A DNA stretch of 64,000 bases from Cladorrhinum sp. PSN259 (taxonomy: Eukaryota; Ascomycota; Sordariomycetes; Sordariales; Podosporaceae), in assembly GCA_033725935.1 (NCBI GenBank), contig MU867123.1, positions 124,001 to 188,000 on the forward strand. Reading direction: 5' to 3'. The position numbers and the translations under genes are program-made. The notes below the pieces were generated by a model that ran no database searches, was not told the origin of the DNA, and saw only the letters and a list, made by a program, of their open reading frames with translations. This document shows, one piece after another, positions 32,953-43,853 of this stretch (its first letter is position 1; the number at the start of each line of letters is the position of its first letter).

Positions 32953-34526
32953 CCTGAAAGAGGCAAAGGCTTGATCTCGTGTTTGACAGTGTTGGGATGA
33001 GCAACCACGCAGACTCTGGAAAAGGCTGAATCTTCAACGCCTTTATATCTATCTAGATGTTTCACGGACGCGAATGAATCCTCCGCGTGCAAGGCCCCGG
33101 CTAGACCTAACTTGGAATGTGAACGGAGCCATCCGGTACTTGGATCTTAGACGGGAAGGTAGGGTATCGAAAAAACAAGCATTCACACAAGATCGATTGG
33201 CAATCGCCGTTGAGATTTTCCCGATCCTCAACCATGCGCATCGGAATGTGGGAGGAGCCAAGACCAAGGGATGTACCCCTGGAATACTCCTAGACAGTTA
33301 TCGGCACTCGCTTGCCGGGTACTAGGTGACAGTGCATAGGGGGCGGATGCTCATGAACCGGCCCTTGGCTATATGCAGACTTCTCTCCCGTTGACGCGCG
33401 TTCGTCAACGTCACGTCAATGTTATCTTAATGCTTGATGTCACCCGATCGAGTCTAGAATCTGGAAAGTAGTTGATTTCACGGGAGCTTCCATCAAGGTG
33501 TATCGACAACAACCTACCGGATTTGTATTGCAAATACAGGTCTGCGTGTCCTGAAAGGGGTTAGCGACGGCTTCAAGCGGTCAGCAGATATTGATTGGAT
33601 GAGGAGTATCCGGTGAATCCATCCCCTTAATCAGTTTTGCTTTCGACAAACTAAATCTTTGATAGCACCTGCGACCTTGGTCCTTTGAACCTCTTCGCCA
33701 ATGTGACTCGGCCTAGTGATCGGGAGGGAAAGAGTCTGGTCAAGAGACATTTTCACTGCCCCCTCCAGCACACTCTGTAAAAGGCTTCAATTTATGAAAC
33801 ACAGAAAGAGAAACAAACAGGCAAACTATACTCTCAGACACGACAAAGAGAGTGGGGGGTTGACTCCGTTGGCATTGCAAATCTGTCACGGTTTCACGCA
33901 GACGAGTTTTTTTTTTTTACCTGCCTGTTAAAGCAGGTTAAGCGACGAGACATTCCATGCCATGATTGTGACCATACTACCATTGGATTTCATCATCGCT
34001 TGTTTAAAGGCCCCGTATCCAGTTCCACAAGATTCAAGGCTTGCGTTCAATGGTATTGGAATCTTATCCCCAAGGTTGTTGCTGGGTGGAAAACTAAAGT
34101 CAGCAGACTGCAACCACGGTTGGCATGAAGCAAGCTCTTCCACCATCTCTCCAGGTTGGGTTGCATGCCCTGGGGATTCCAAATCATAGTAAAGCCTTAC
34201 GGTCGTCTCTAGAACCACCTGCCGAAAGTTTCCATGCAGTGTTCCATGCAGTTCCATGCATGCAGGTTCGAATCTACACACTGGAGTACACCCGGGATGC
34301 AAGAGACCAACAGGGATTACCCGACTGGGAAATCTTAGCCGAGTGAGAATGTAAAGGGCGCATGCTTCACGGGTAGCTTCGGGCAATAAAAAATGCCCCT
34401 TGATCTCACGAAGAATCGCGATTAACGATGTGGTTTCCAAAGGGAAAAGAAACACCCGGAGGTTCATACATGTAACCAGAGATAGCTACACTCCAAGACA
34501 TCCCAGATATATACATTCCCAGTCCT
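32953..34526. other. intergenic between dioxygenase and LPMO
   Basis: About 1.6 kb. A 179-codon frame on the minus strand (33928-34467) is open but has no domain, splice sites or convincing codon use. Short CATGCAGTTCCATGCA repeats lie near 34,230-34,265. Confidence 0.5.
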
Positions 34527-35360
34527 TCACCCCTGCCAAACAGCAGGTCCGGGAGGCTTATATGCGTCCCCACTTGCCAAAGCATTGATATTAACCTGAA
34601 TGCCCGGATCATTGCTCTTGTACGCCCCCGGAAACGCCACAAGTGGGCCGGGAGTCCCGTTCCCACCTCCCGTAATCTCAATCTGCGAGCAAGACAGGTA
34701 AAACTGGGCCTTGTTGGGTTGCGAAGCCATGTGGAGGGCTATGTGCTCGACGCGGAGGAGGTACTCGCCGTTTGGTGTACTAGTGGGGACGGTGGCGTTT
34801 GGAGTTACGTAGAGGTCTTCAATTACTCGGTCAGTTATTCATCACGATATTTGCTTGGGGGAGGTTGTTGGAAGAGCACAGGAGAACTCACTCTGTCCAG
34901 GCCACGTCTGCTGCTTATTCTTGTCGATATTAGGATACGTGGTGGAAATCTTGAACCACACCGCTCCTGAGCCGTCCCAGGTCTTTGCAGATTGGCCGCT
35001 GGGGACCTTGGCGAGGTAGTACTGGGTAGGTCCCGGGTGATTGACTTGTTGGGTTGAGACGTAGTGGATCGTTGAGCCTGCCTGGACCTGGGCGACGCCG
35101 GCGGCGTTCTGGTTGGAGTAGCAGCGGATGTCGGCGCTGGTGGGGTTTTCGATGCCCTGCTTGCTTTGGTCGTTTTTGGTCCTGCGGGTGACGGACCAGT
35201 CTTTGTCTTCTGATTTGCCGTTGACTACCAGCCTGGGGAAGGTGTCTAATAGATCATGTTAGAAGGGAGGTTCGTAAGGAGGTGTGTTGAATGAAGTTGG
35301 ACACTTACAATGAGCGTCAGCTGCCGCAGCTGCGACGAGCAGGGTGGAAAGGAACTTCAT
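34527..35360 (-). CDS. AA9 lytic polysaccharide monooxygenase (GH61 family)
   Basis: Exons 35360-35309, 35245-34892 and 34816-34527 splice to 231 residues. Signal peptide cleavage after MKFLSTLLVAAAAADA exposes His1 of HYTFPRLVVNG, the N-terminal half of the copper histidine brace, and the codon after this His spans the first intron. The second histidine is in QVNHPGPTQYYLA, and the axial tyrosine region is KAQFYLSCSQIEITGGG. AA9 enzymes oxidatively cleave cellulose or hemicellulose using a copper centre with H2O2 or O2 and an electron donor. There is no CBM1 or linker at the C-terminus, so this is the single-domain form. Phenolic oxidation products such as those of the neighbouring oxidases are known electron donors for LPMOs; a link here is inference. 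Confidence 0.93.
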
Positions 35361-36014
35361 CTTGCTGTTGTGGAATCCTACAATACACAGTTGCTGAGAA
35401 AAAACCGCAAGATGCGGGAGAGCTGTTAGTTCCTGTCCTTATATCCCCTTTCCCACAATCCACACCACTTCCAAGTTTGGCATCGGCACTTTTAAACAAA
35501 GTAAATGCACCAATACCGGTAGCGAGTCCCGTCCCGGAGTCTCACAGAATTATTTCCACTTTAGACCGTCGAGGCGATTTAGCCTCAATGTGCCATATAA
35601 AAGATGCAACTGCCGAGCTTCTGGGCCTACCAGTTTGGGGGCTTGGAGCACCAGTCACATGAACACGATAGATTACTTTTACTCTCTAATCTTCGGCACC
35701 ATACTCAAAATCCGGGGTGCATGGTTGACATCATTTGTTGCAAGGCTTGGTTGGCTTCTGTGCTCATGCTTCTTGCTATACGCTTTGAGGGCTGCGAATC
35801 CTGCGATGCTACCATGCATATGTCCGTAACTGGCCGATGATGAGGCATACCTATTTCTTTACGACAAGAATAAAATATTGAGCTCTTCCTAGGCTGTGAG
35901 CGCGCTTCCTATTTTATCCCCAAGTTGAACGTAGCCTGGAAGTCATGTAGTGAGAATAGGAATATTCGAAGGATTAGGGTTGACCCCTTTCCTTTGTTTA
36001 TCTGCTAGCCAGCT
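35361..36014. other. LPMO promoter and AT-rich spacer
   Basis: No gene is recognised. The right end has a strong pyrimidine tract and CTGCTAG acceptor leading into the fragment at 36015. Confidence 0.4.
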
Positions 36015-36215
36015 CGAGAAAAGACAGATGTGGAGAGCAAGGAAAACACGATTAAATCTCATAGGAAGAAAATCCAGCTGCTTCAGAATCTGAAGAATGA
36101 AGCCGACCTTCAGCCTCTCAAAGCCGGAATCGACCCTCTAAAAGACTGGTTCCAAGCACCAAAACAGCAAGATCAGGGGCTGCACGATCAGATTTCTGTT
36201 CTGATTGTTGTTTAA
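36015..36215 (+). pseudogene. isolated terminal-exon-like fragment, unknown family
   Basis: After a GTTGACCCC branch-like site, a pyrimidine tract and CTGCTAG, an open frame of 66 codons runs to TAA with coding composition (KKIQLLQNLKNEADLQPLKA). No upstream exon is found. Its stop lies at the edge of a repeat shared with 56,258-56,400, so it may be the 3' end of a degraded mobile element gene. Confidence 0.3.
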
Positions 36216-36353
36216 GTCAGAGCGTTATCGGGCATAACCGGAAGAAAAAATAAAACCCGAACAATTATAAGACAATTATACACACTTTATACATGGCTCG
36301 ATTGATAAGGCACGACTCGGTCGCAGGCGCCACGACGACGCCCAAAACCAAGA
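36209..36353 (+). repeat. dispersed repeat, copy A (inverted relative to 56,258-56,400)
   Basis: About 145 bp, sharing AGAGCGTTATCGGGCATAAC, CGATTGATAAGGCACGACTC and GGTCGCAGGCGCCACGAC with the reverse complement of 56,258-56,400, with small indels in the AT-rich middle. It is likely the end of an old transposable element. Confidence 0.85.
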
Positions 36354-37062
36354 TACCTTCAACGGTCGCCAGATGTGGTTTCTTCTGTTCTGATGAGAAC
36401 GGTGGAATATTTCATCTATTGAGAGAAGTCCACTATTCAGTCTAGGTGAGAAGGGAGTCGTATTGGCTTTCGGTTAAGCTAAGCGAGGTTTAAGGGGCTC
36501 GTATCTTGATTCTGTGTCAGGACGGCCGAGAGTATTATCTTGAGAGGTGGAAAACAGGGGTTCGTTCGGTGTCTTGGGTACTATGACTGAGGAGAAAGAA
36601 GGCTTTTGTGGGATATACAGGACCTTGGCTCAGTTTGTGAGCTTATAGGCCAGTCTTTCAAGATGCACAAGATGGTGGCAAAGTGCAGCTCTTCTTGTGA
36701 GTGGTCCTGCTCAAAGACGGTCATAATCCCGCTCATTGTTTCATTTCATCCTTGGCTCTGCAGTTTACCATCATACTCTGCTGAGACAAGGTTCATTCGA
36801 TGCAAGTAATTGGTCGTGATTTGGTGCCAAGCCGGCGTCCTGCCTCTCTGTGCCACCATCTCTGTGGACCAATACCACCTATGGTAACGTCGCTCTGGCC
36901 GAGAGCCCCGCTGGGATGTGTAACACGTCTATTATTAGGTCCAAGTTTTAGATTACTAGTATTTCAACTTCAAAGTCCGATTAATGTTGAAATTCTTTCT
37001 GGAATTGTTTTCTCTCCATTCCTTTATCCCATCAAGGATCATCCACACGGCACTAGCCCACC
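36354..37062. other. AT-rich intergenic region
   Basis: No gene is seen. It includes the 5' leader of the Cys-rich gene at 37,063. Confidence 0.4.
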
Positions 37063-37980
37063 ATGCTAAAATCAATTCCCTTAATAATCCTCATCTCCAA
37101 CTACGCCCTCGCAGAACCACCACAATGCTACTACATAACTTCAAAACCAGTCCCAAAAGACTCGGGCATCGTCCCCTGCGACCCCTCGGCCACTGGCACT
37201 GACACCGGCCTTCTCCCAGGTGGAAGTGGAACAACCCACTCCTCCTGCTGCAACCAAGAAAAAGGGGACGTCTGCCTCTCAACAGGCCTCTGCTTAAACA
37301 CGTCGGGAAAGACACCAAACAATCTGCTCTGGATCAACGGATGCACAGACCCAACCTGGAGAGACCCTGCCTGCCCTCAATACTGTAATCCTGCGCCCAA
37401 CTCGACCGGTCATCCGAATGCGTACTTTCGCTTAAAGTTCTGCAGCGATACCACGTTTTGTTGTCCGGGTGCGTATGGAAATAATGAGGCCGAGTGTTGT
37501 CGGAATAGTTTTACGCTGGAGAGGACTGTAGGTACTTTTGTCAGGGTCCTAGGTAGTTCTACAACGAGTAGCACTAGTCAGGGAACTGTTGGACCGTCGG
37601 GGAGTTCAACGTCTGAACCGATTGGTGATGGGAATGACGGGAAAGGAGGAGAAGGAGGAGGAGGAGGTGGGACGAATGTGACCGCGGCGGCTGTTACTGG
37701 TGGTGTGTTGGGGTCGTTGCTTCTAGGTGTTTCTGCAGCTCTTGTGGTTGTTTTAATACAGAAGAGGAGGTTACAGAAAGTGTGGGATGAGAAGTCCAGG
37801 GAGCATGTTATGAATATTGGCACAGGAACAAAGTACGATGGTCAAGGTGCGTATTATCATGGTGTTGGGGGCGTGGATTCACCGTCAGCGTATCAGGCAC
37901 AGCTATCACAACTTGGTGGTGATGAGTTCAGAGTGAGTGAATTACCGACAGGAGAAACCAGAATAGGGCAATTGCCGTGA
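37063..37980 (+). CDS. Cys-rich single-pass surface protein
   Basis: A single exon of 305 residues. A signal peptide (MLKSIPLIILISNYALA) is followed by an ectodomain with 14 cysteines (QCYY, SSCC, VCLSTGLCLN, ACPQYC, FCCPG, ECC). A Ser/Thr/Gly-rich stalk with seven consecutive glycines leads to one transmembrane helix (VLGSLLLGVSAALVVVLI). A basic QKRR stop-transfer and a tail of about 75 residues follow. This is a widespread fungal plasma-membrane architecture of unknown function; wall-stress sensing is often proposed but is not shown. The protein is not closely similar to the one at 20,834, although the domain order is the same. Confidence 0.8.
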   Translation: MLKSIPLIILISNYALAEPPQCYYITSKPVPKDSGIVPCDPSATGTDTGLLPGGSGTTHSSCCNQEKGDVCLSTGLCLNTSGKTPNNLLWINGCTDPTWRDPACPQYCNPAPNSTGHPNAYFRLKFCSDTTFCCPGAYGNNEAECCRNSFTLERTVGTFVRVLGSSTTSSTSQGTVGPSGSSTSEPIGDGNDGKGGEGGGGGGTNVTAAAVTGGVLGSLLLGVSAALVVVLIQKRRLQKVWDEKSREHVMNIGTGTKYDGQGAYYHGVGGVDSPSAYQAQLSQLGGDEFRVSELPTGETRIGQLP

Positions 37981-39063
37981 CTGGGAAAAGGGGGTTGATG
38001 CTGAGAAGTGGGGTGAGATGGAAAAATGCAAAAAGTTAAAACATTTGATTTCGTCCAGGCTCGAACTGGAGACCTTCAGTGTGTTAGACTGACGTGATAA
38101 CCAACTACACCACGAAACCTTGTATTGTCATTGTTGTGTATCTGCCTGTTTGTTACTTATAAAATGAGACAATCTTTACACAGGGGTGGGCAATAGCCGC
38201 GGTATAGGACAAGGGAGCTTACCAAAAGGTCAGAGGTTGAAAGCGACATCAGCATTGCTGCTCCCTACTTTAAGCCGTGTAGGGGAAAGAAGCCGAAAAG
38301 AGCATCAGGGAAAAAGACCTCGGGAGCTTTCTGGTGCCAGGGCTAAGACAAATATTCAGCGGAATCAGGGATAGCAAACTTGAAGAGTCGGCATAGCTAG
38401 CTAGCAATGCAGAGAGGAGGAACAAGGCGATCATAACAGCAAGCAGAATATCTACACAATACACACTTCCAGCCTTCGGAAAGTCTTTAACATGAGAAAA
38501 ATCAACAAACAGAGCTCTTATTAACATGCAAGCAAAACCTTGACCTCAGTGCATGATACAATATAAAGTGCAAGTCGGCTTCAATATTAGCGTCACATCT
38601 ATGCAGCTTCCCTGAGCAATACCTCCACGTCTTGGAATAGATAGGTACATGTACAAGTGGCGGCTGTTAGCTCCCACCACGGCAGCATCGGGTTGGCAGT
38701 TGAGTGCTGATTTACATGGGTCATACCCCGGTTCTCTTTGTGAGCGTTTGCACACTCAATTCCCTGTCCAATGGCAAGGAGACCATTTAACTTGCACTGA
38801 GGCCACCCCACGGGCCCCCAAGTTGTCCAATAGACTCCTCACCCAAGACGTGAAAGAGGCAACAAACAAAAGCCAGCCACTGACGAGGAGGTAATATCAC
38901 TCGGTGCAGACTCCCGCGAATGAATCTGGTGAGACGTCTGTGATGAGGCCTACAGTCCGTGATAGTTGGGCTTTCAGGCGTCGATCGCTCAAGAATCATG
39001 ATGAAATAAACCACCTTTTATTTTTGTCCGCTGTGGTTTGATGAGCATAAATTAACAGACAGG
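37981..39063. other. intergenic with a tRNA gene
   Basis: Apart from the tRNA at 38,046-38,119, nothing with coding or repeat character is seen. The P450 promoter is at the right. Confidence 0.5.
38046..38119 (-). tRNA. tRNA-Val (anticodon AAC)
   Basis: The minus strand folds as a complete 74-nt cloverleaf. The acceptor stem GGTTTCG pairs with CGAAATC (one G-U) before discriminator A. The A box reads GTGGTGTAGTTGGTTAT. The anticodon arm TCAGT-CTAACAC-ACTGA presents AAC. The T arm is CCAGTTCGAGCCTGG, matching the B box. There is no intron and no CCA is encoded, as usual for eukaryotic nuclear tRNA genes. Confidence 0.95.
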
Positions 39064-40711
39064 ATGCTGCCTTTTGACTTGAAAGATGCATCGCCTCTTG
39101 TCTTTTTGCTCGACTGTATCATAACGCCTGATTGCATCAGTATGCTCCCTGCATCTGCTATTGATTTTTCCATTATTTTCATCATCACCACCCTCTTCTT
39201 CCCCTCACTCGTCAGCTCTCTTGTCAAAACACTGTTTCGGTACATCATGGACGGCATCATGTTGGGGCTGTTCCTCTTCCGTTTCTTCATATTTGCGATT
39301 CTTGTTTGGAATCACCGAAAGTTCTACTCCTTCTTTGCCAATGTTCTAGCGGATCATTTGGATCCCACAACCGCGTCCCAAGTCATCATCAACAACAACA
39401 CCGCAGAGACAGAGGCCCAGCTCGAAGAGCACATCCGCCGACAAAGATCAATAACCACCTTTCAATTTGCGGGCTCAAAAGCAAGCAAAGACTACCACCT
39501 CGCCCTCCGAGCGCGCGCAAACGTGGGAGTCCGGCAAGCCTTTGGCATCGAGAACTCACTCACCACAACCAGTCCCGAGTCGCACAAATCCTTCCTCAAT
39601 CTTGCCTCGGGGCACGTCAACGAACGGACCAGAGACTGGACCAGACTCTACGACGCCGCCAAAACCTTTCTCGAATCCGAAATCACCACCGCGCGCGCAA
39701 CAGAGCAGCCAATCCAACTGGCAGAGTCCATCCAGTGTGCGTGCCTGACTGTAGTACTGGCCGATAACTTTGCTGTTGACCCTGCGACGCTGCCGCGACA
39801 ATCACTCGTTGTTATCGCTTCGGAGATCAACAGGCAGTGGCTGATGAGCAAGGAGTCCAAACACGGAGGGACGGTCAAGAAATCGTATCTACTCGAGGGC
39901 ATCATTTCGTCTTTGCATCTCGTTTCTTACAAATCACCGCATGCGCTTTTGTTGCCCGAGTATGTTTTGAGTCTCATCATGCCGCAGTACGAGACGCTTT
40001 GGCGGGTTGTTTTGCTGGCGTTTGTGACTGCCTATCATCGTCAGTTTGATCCCGCCCTCGCTAAGAGGGTCGAGGGTGTGCCTGGTTGTTTGGGGAAGCC
40101 GGAGTGGGAGAAGGAGGCTGTGAAGGTCGGGAAGGTATGCTCTTTCTCATCTTCTTTTTCTCTCTTTCTTTTTCTTTCTTTTTCTGGGTTTGGATAAGAT
40201 ATGTTATTTTACCCATGTTACCATCAACTTGACCACATTTGTGTCTGTCAACTTTGCGCCCCTTCTGTTTTATCAATCTCTCAAACTGACAGTTATATAA
40301 CAGGAATCCCTCCGCCTCTACCCCTCAAACAAACGAATCTACCGCTGCACCTCCCTCTCGCCCAAGTCCTCACCTTCAGAAACCATAAAAGCAGACGTCG
40401 AGTCCTGCCACCGGTCCGAACTGGTCTGGGGGGAAGATGCACTGCGTTTTAAACCCGAACGATTTGACAGTCTCACGGAACTACAGAAGGAGGCCTACTT
40501 TCCTTACTCGCTGAGACCACATCGGTGCCCTGCTTTTTCGGGGTTTGGGGATCGGATGGTGACCATGTTGGTTGTTTGTCTGGGTAGAGTCTTACGGCCC
40601 GAGATTGGAAGAGTCAGGTTTGGGGGTGTGTTGGATCATGACGAGGAGAAGGCGTTGCCTACGGGGCGGGATGAAGTTGGAGGGTGGACTTTTGAGTTGG
40701 AAAGGGCTTGA
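39064..40711 (+). CDS. divergent cytochrome P450
   Basis: Exons 39064-40134 and 40304-40711 (169-bp intron) give 492 residues. The N-terminus has two hydrophobic segments typical of ER anchoring. The I-helix area reads PQYETLWRVVLLAFVTAYH and lacks the AGxDT oxygen-activation motif. The ExxR motif is split right after the intron (ESLRLYP). FKPERF represents the PERF motif. The haem-ligand cysteine lies in RPHRCPAFSGFGDRM, replacing the classical FxxGxRxCxG. The order matches a group of fungal P450-like proteins that keep the haem cysteine but have lost the usual I-helix signature, so the chemistry may be atypical (isomerase or dehydratase-like). Substrate is unknown. Confidence 0.78.
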
Positions 40712-41979
40712 ATTAGTCGTTTATGGGGGAATGGGACCAGGAATGATGCTAGTTTGATGGAGAGTGGATATAACATGAAACCATTTGACACATTTTCTTT
40801 CTCTCTGGTAGATCTTGAAAATAACTTTTGGCTCTGGTTACCGTCCCGTCACAGTCTTTGAATTGGGTGCCAACAGGTATTCACTTGAGGCCACCTCTCA
40901 GCCCCTGGTTTCTTCGTTGTTGACGATGCAGAATTTGAAGAGCATTTCCTTGGAACCATCATGCCTGTCATTCGTCCTGGCTCCAAGGTTCCCAGTATAA
41001 CCGACCTGAAGGTTTCCTGTTCAGTTCAAGGCTCTTTGAGATGGGGAAATGAACTGCTCTTTCAGGTTCAAGACAATTCAATGCAATGCCAACCCCTCCG
41101 TGCCTTGTTTTACAACCAACAACTAAACCCAATTCGCATCTTGCGCTGACTCGCCGTTGCATTGCCAAGTCTTGCGTGCAGGATCTTTTGCAAATATCGA
41201 TTCGGCTTGATTCTATTCCCATCTTACTGCAGTGACCGGCCGATGCATCTGAACATGCACGGTCGAAAGAGGAAAGACCATAAATGCCCGTCATCACATG
41301 TCGAAATAAGCATCCTACCGTACGTATATTTCTCTTAATCTAGCAGGGGCAGGAGAATTTTCCATTGGCCACAATCGACTATTATTGTGGGCTTGCACCA
41401 TACCTTTTGTATGTATGCGAACCCTTTGCAGTAAATACAAACGAAGTTTCTGAGGATTTTACGGTAGCGAAAGCGAACATGTACTTCGCTAATCGGTTCG
41501 GTATAGCCAGCTGCCCAAAAGAAAGTTGGATCCCGAGGTTTGACAGAGAGATCGACGGGCACGTTCCACAGTGATTGGTTGATTGTGGATTGTCTTGGGT
41601 TACATTAACCCGTCACCGTCGCCCGTTTCCCACTTCTGCCCTTGCAGATGCAGAATTCTTGCTTTGGGATTGGCCGATCCAGAATCCACGTTTGTGTATA
41701 CAGGTTGACATGGGGCTTGGCCAATATGGCAATTCAGGGACAAGTTTGGCAGCTTGTTGGCAACCTTGGTCGGAAATGTAACTTGATGTCGACACTCGGG
41801 CGAAATAACAGGGGTGGAAGAACGATGGATGACGGCCATTCACGGCGCCCAGAAATCGGGGCTGATGACTGTGCCGCATACAGCCCAACCGGCGGGAGTA
41901 TAAGGGACGGGCCGCCCTCTGTGTCGATAGGAATCTTGGACTTCAGCTGTGGCCAACTTCCTGCTCTCTCTGGACCGCC
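40712..41979. other. intergenic, no gene recognised
   Basis: About 1.27 kb carrying the PhoD promoter. Frames on either strand are short and lack domain signs. Confidence 0.5.
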
Positions 41980-43828
41980 ATGTTCTTCCACATTGGTGTT
42001 GCGGCCCTCGTGGCTGCCAGCGTAGTTGAGGCTTCCTTTGAGAATAACCTCGCCTACAACAGCCCCTCAAAACGACATCCCAGTCTGGCTGTGCCCCTGG
42101 CTCACATCTACAAACGCCAGACAGGGAACCTCTACACAGCCAGTGAGGTCAACTTTACTCACGGTGTTGCCTCTGGTGACCCTTACGACACCTCTGTCAT
42201 CCTCTGGACACGTCTAGCACCGACCACTGAGAATGTGGCCTCTGACATCGTCCCCGGGGGTGTTGTACCCATTTACGCTGACCCGGAAGGCGCGCAGCCA
42301 TCAACCAAGGCCGCATGCGTCGAGTTCCAGATTTCACCAAACACTGATTTCAGCAGCGTGGTTGACACCGGCAAGGCATACACCACAAGCGACGTCGACT
42401 ACACAGTCAAGGTAACTTTTTCCCCATCTCCCACCATTCCTTTCTTCTTCCCTCAAAACTAACTCGTTCAAAAAACAAAAGTTCGAAGCATCAAACCTCG
42501 CACCATTCACAACCTACTACTACCGCTTCTCCGTCTGCAACTCTTCAAAACTCAGCCCCGTCGGGCGCACCAGAACCCTCCCCTCCAAAAACCAGCGCGT
42601 GCCCCGAAACGTCAAACTAGCAGTGTACTCCTGCGCAAACTACCCGGAAGGCTTCTTCAACGCCTACGGCAATGTAGCCCGCAAGGACTCGGTCGACTAC
42701 GTCATCCACCTCGGCGACTACATATACGAGTACAAAAAGGACGACGTCCGCAAGGCCCTCCCGGATCGCGAGACGTACACCCTGTACGACTACCGCAAGC
42801 GGATCGCCACCTACCGCACCGACGTCGACCTGTTGGACTCGCACGCCAAGTTTGCCTGGATCCCCGTGTGGGACGACCACGAGGTGGCCAATAACGCCTG
42901 GAAGAACGGGACGGAAAACTCTGAGGGCGAGGAGTTCCGTAAGAGGAAGCAGAGCGCCGTTAGGGCGTACTTTGAGTGGATGCCGCTCAGGCAGGTCGAC
43001 ATGGACGACTCTCTGAGGATCTGGCGGTCCTTTGCGGTCGGCGACCTGTTTGACCTATTCATGCTGGACACGCGGCAGTACGATCGGGATTTGACCGTGC
43101 TTAGCGGATTCGCCGGGATAGGCGGCAACAGTCGGGAAGTCGAGAAGCTGGTCGACCTGCAGAACAGGACGATAATGGGATTCAACCAGGAGGCCTGGTT
43201 TTATGACGGACTTAAACAGTCTTCGGCCCGCAAAGCGGCGTGGAGGCTCGTGGGCAACCAGGTTATCTTCAGCAGGATGACGCTGGGCGTCTTGAATGCA
43301 AACACGCCGTTTAATCGGGATCAGTGGGACGGGTATCTGGCCAACAGAGACAGGGTCTACCAGACGCTCGACGAGAACAAGATCAACAACACTGTGTTTC
43401 TGAGCGGTGATTCCCACGCCGCTTGGGTTTCTGATCTTGCGTGGCTGGGTAAGAAGGATTACAATGAGGACACAGGCAAGGGAAGTTTCGGAGTCGAGTT
43501 GGCCGGTTCAGCTGTGAGCAGCTCCAGTCCCCTGACTGGGTTGGTTCCTAGGCTGGTTACCGATCCCATCTCCAAGTTGTTGTTGAAGGCGAACCCTGAG
43601 CTTCAGTGGCAGGATTTGTATTACAGGGGGTACTTTGAGTTGGATATCGGGTACGAGAGTATCAGTGCCCAGTTCTTTGGGATTCCGAGTCTGAAGAAGC
43701 GGAGCCCCGAGGAGGTATTGTTGGCAAAGTTTTTGGTTAGGAATGGGGAGAATAGGTTGGCGAGGAATCCCACCGTTGGTGGTGGTGTTGCGTATGGAGG
43801 GGCTTTGAAGAATGGGAAGGTGGAATAA
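41980..43828 (+). CDS. PhoD-type alkaline phosphatase/phosphodiesterase
   Basis: Exons 41980-42411 and 42482-43828 give 592 residues. A signal peptide (MFFHIGVAALVAASVVEA) and a Kex2-like KR site (YKR|QTGN) precede the N-terminal PhoD domain (FTHGVASGDPYDTSVILWTR). The metallophosphatase core has VIHLGDYIYEY, IPVWDDHEVANNAWKNG, LDTRQYDRD and LSGDSHAAWV, which supply the calcium/iron ligands known from PhoD. Two-exon structure and secretion fit fungal PhoD enzymes that release phosphate from mono- and diesters under phosphate limitation. A potential Pho4/NUC-1 site cannot be assigned with confidence by eye. Confidence 0.92.
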
Positions 43829-43853
43829 ATATCTAGACAGCACGACTCTTCTA

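Noticed and set aside
34255..34275. GGTTCGAATC, resembling a tRNA B box
   Set aside because: No A box or cloverleaf can be folded with it.
33928..34467. 179-codon minus-strand frame
   Set aside because: No domain, weak start context, no splice signals. It contains CATGCAG-type repeats; likely chance.
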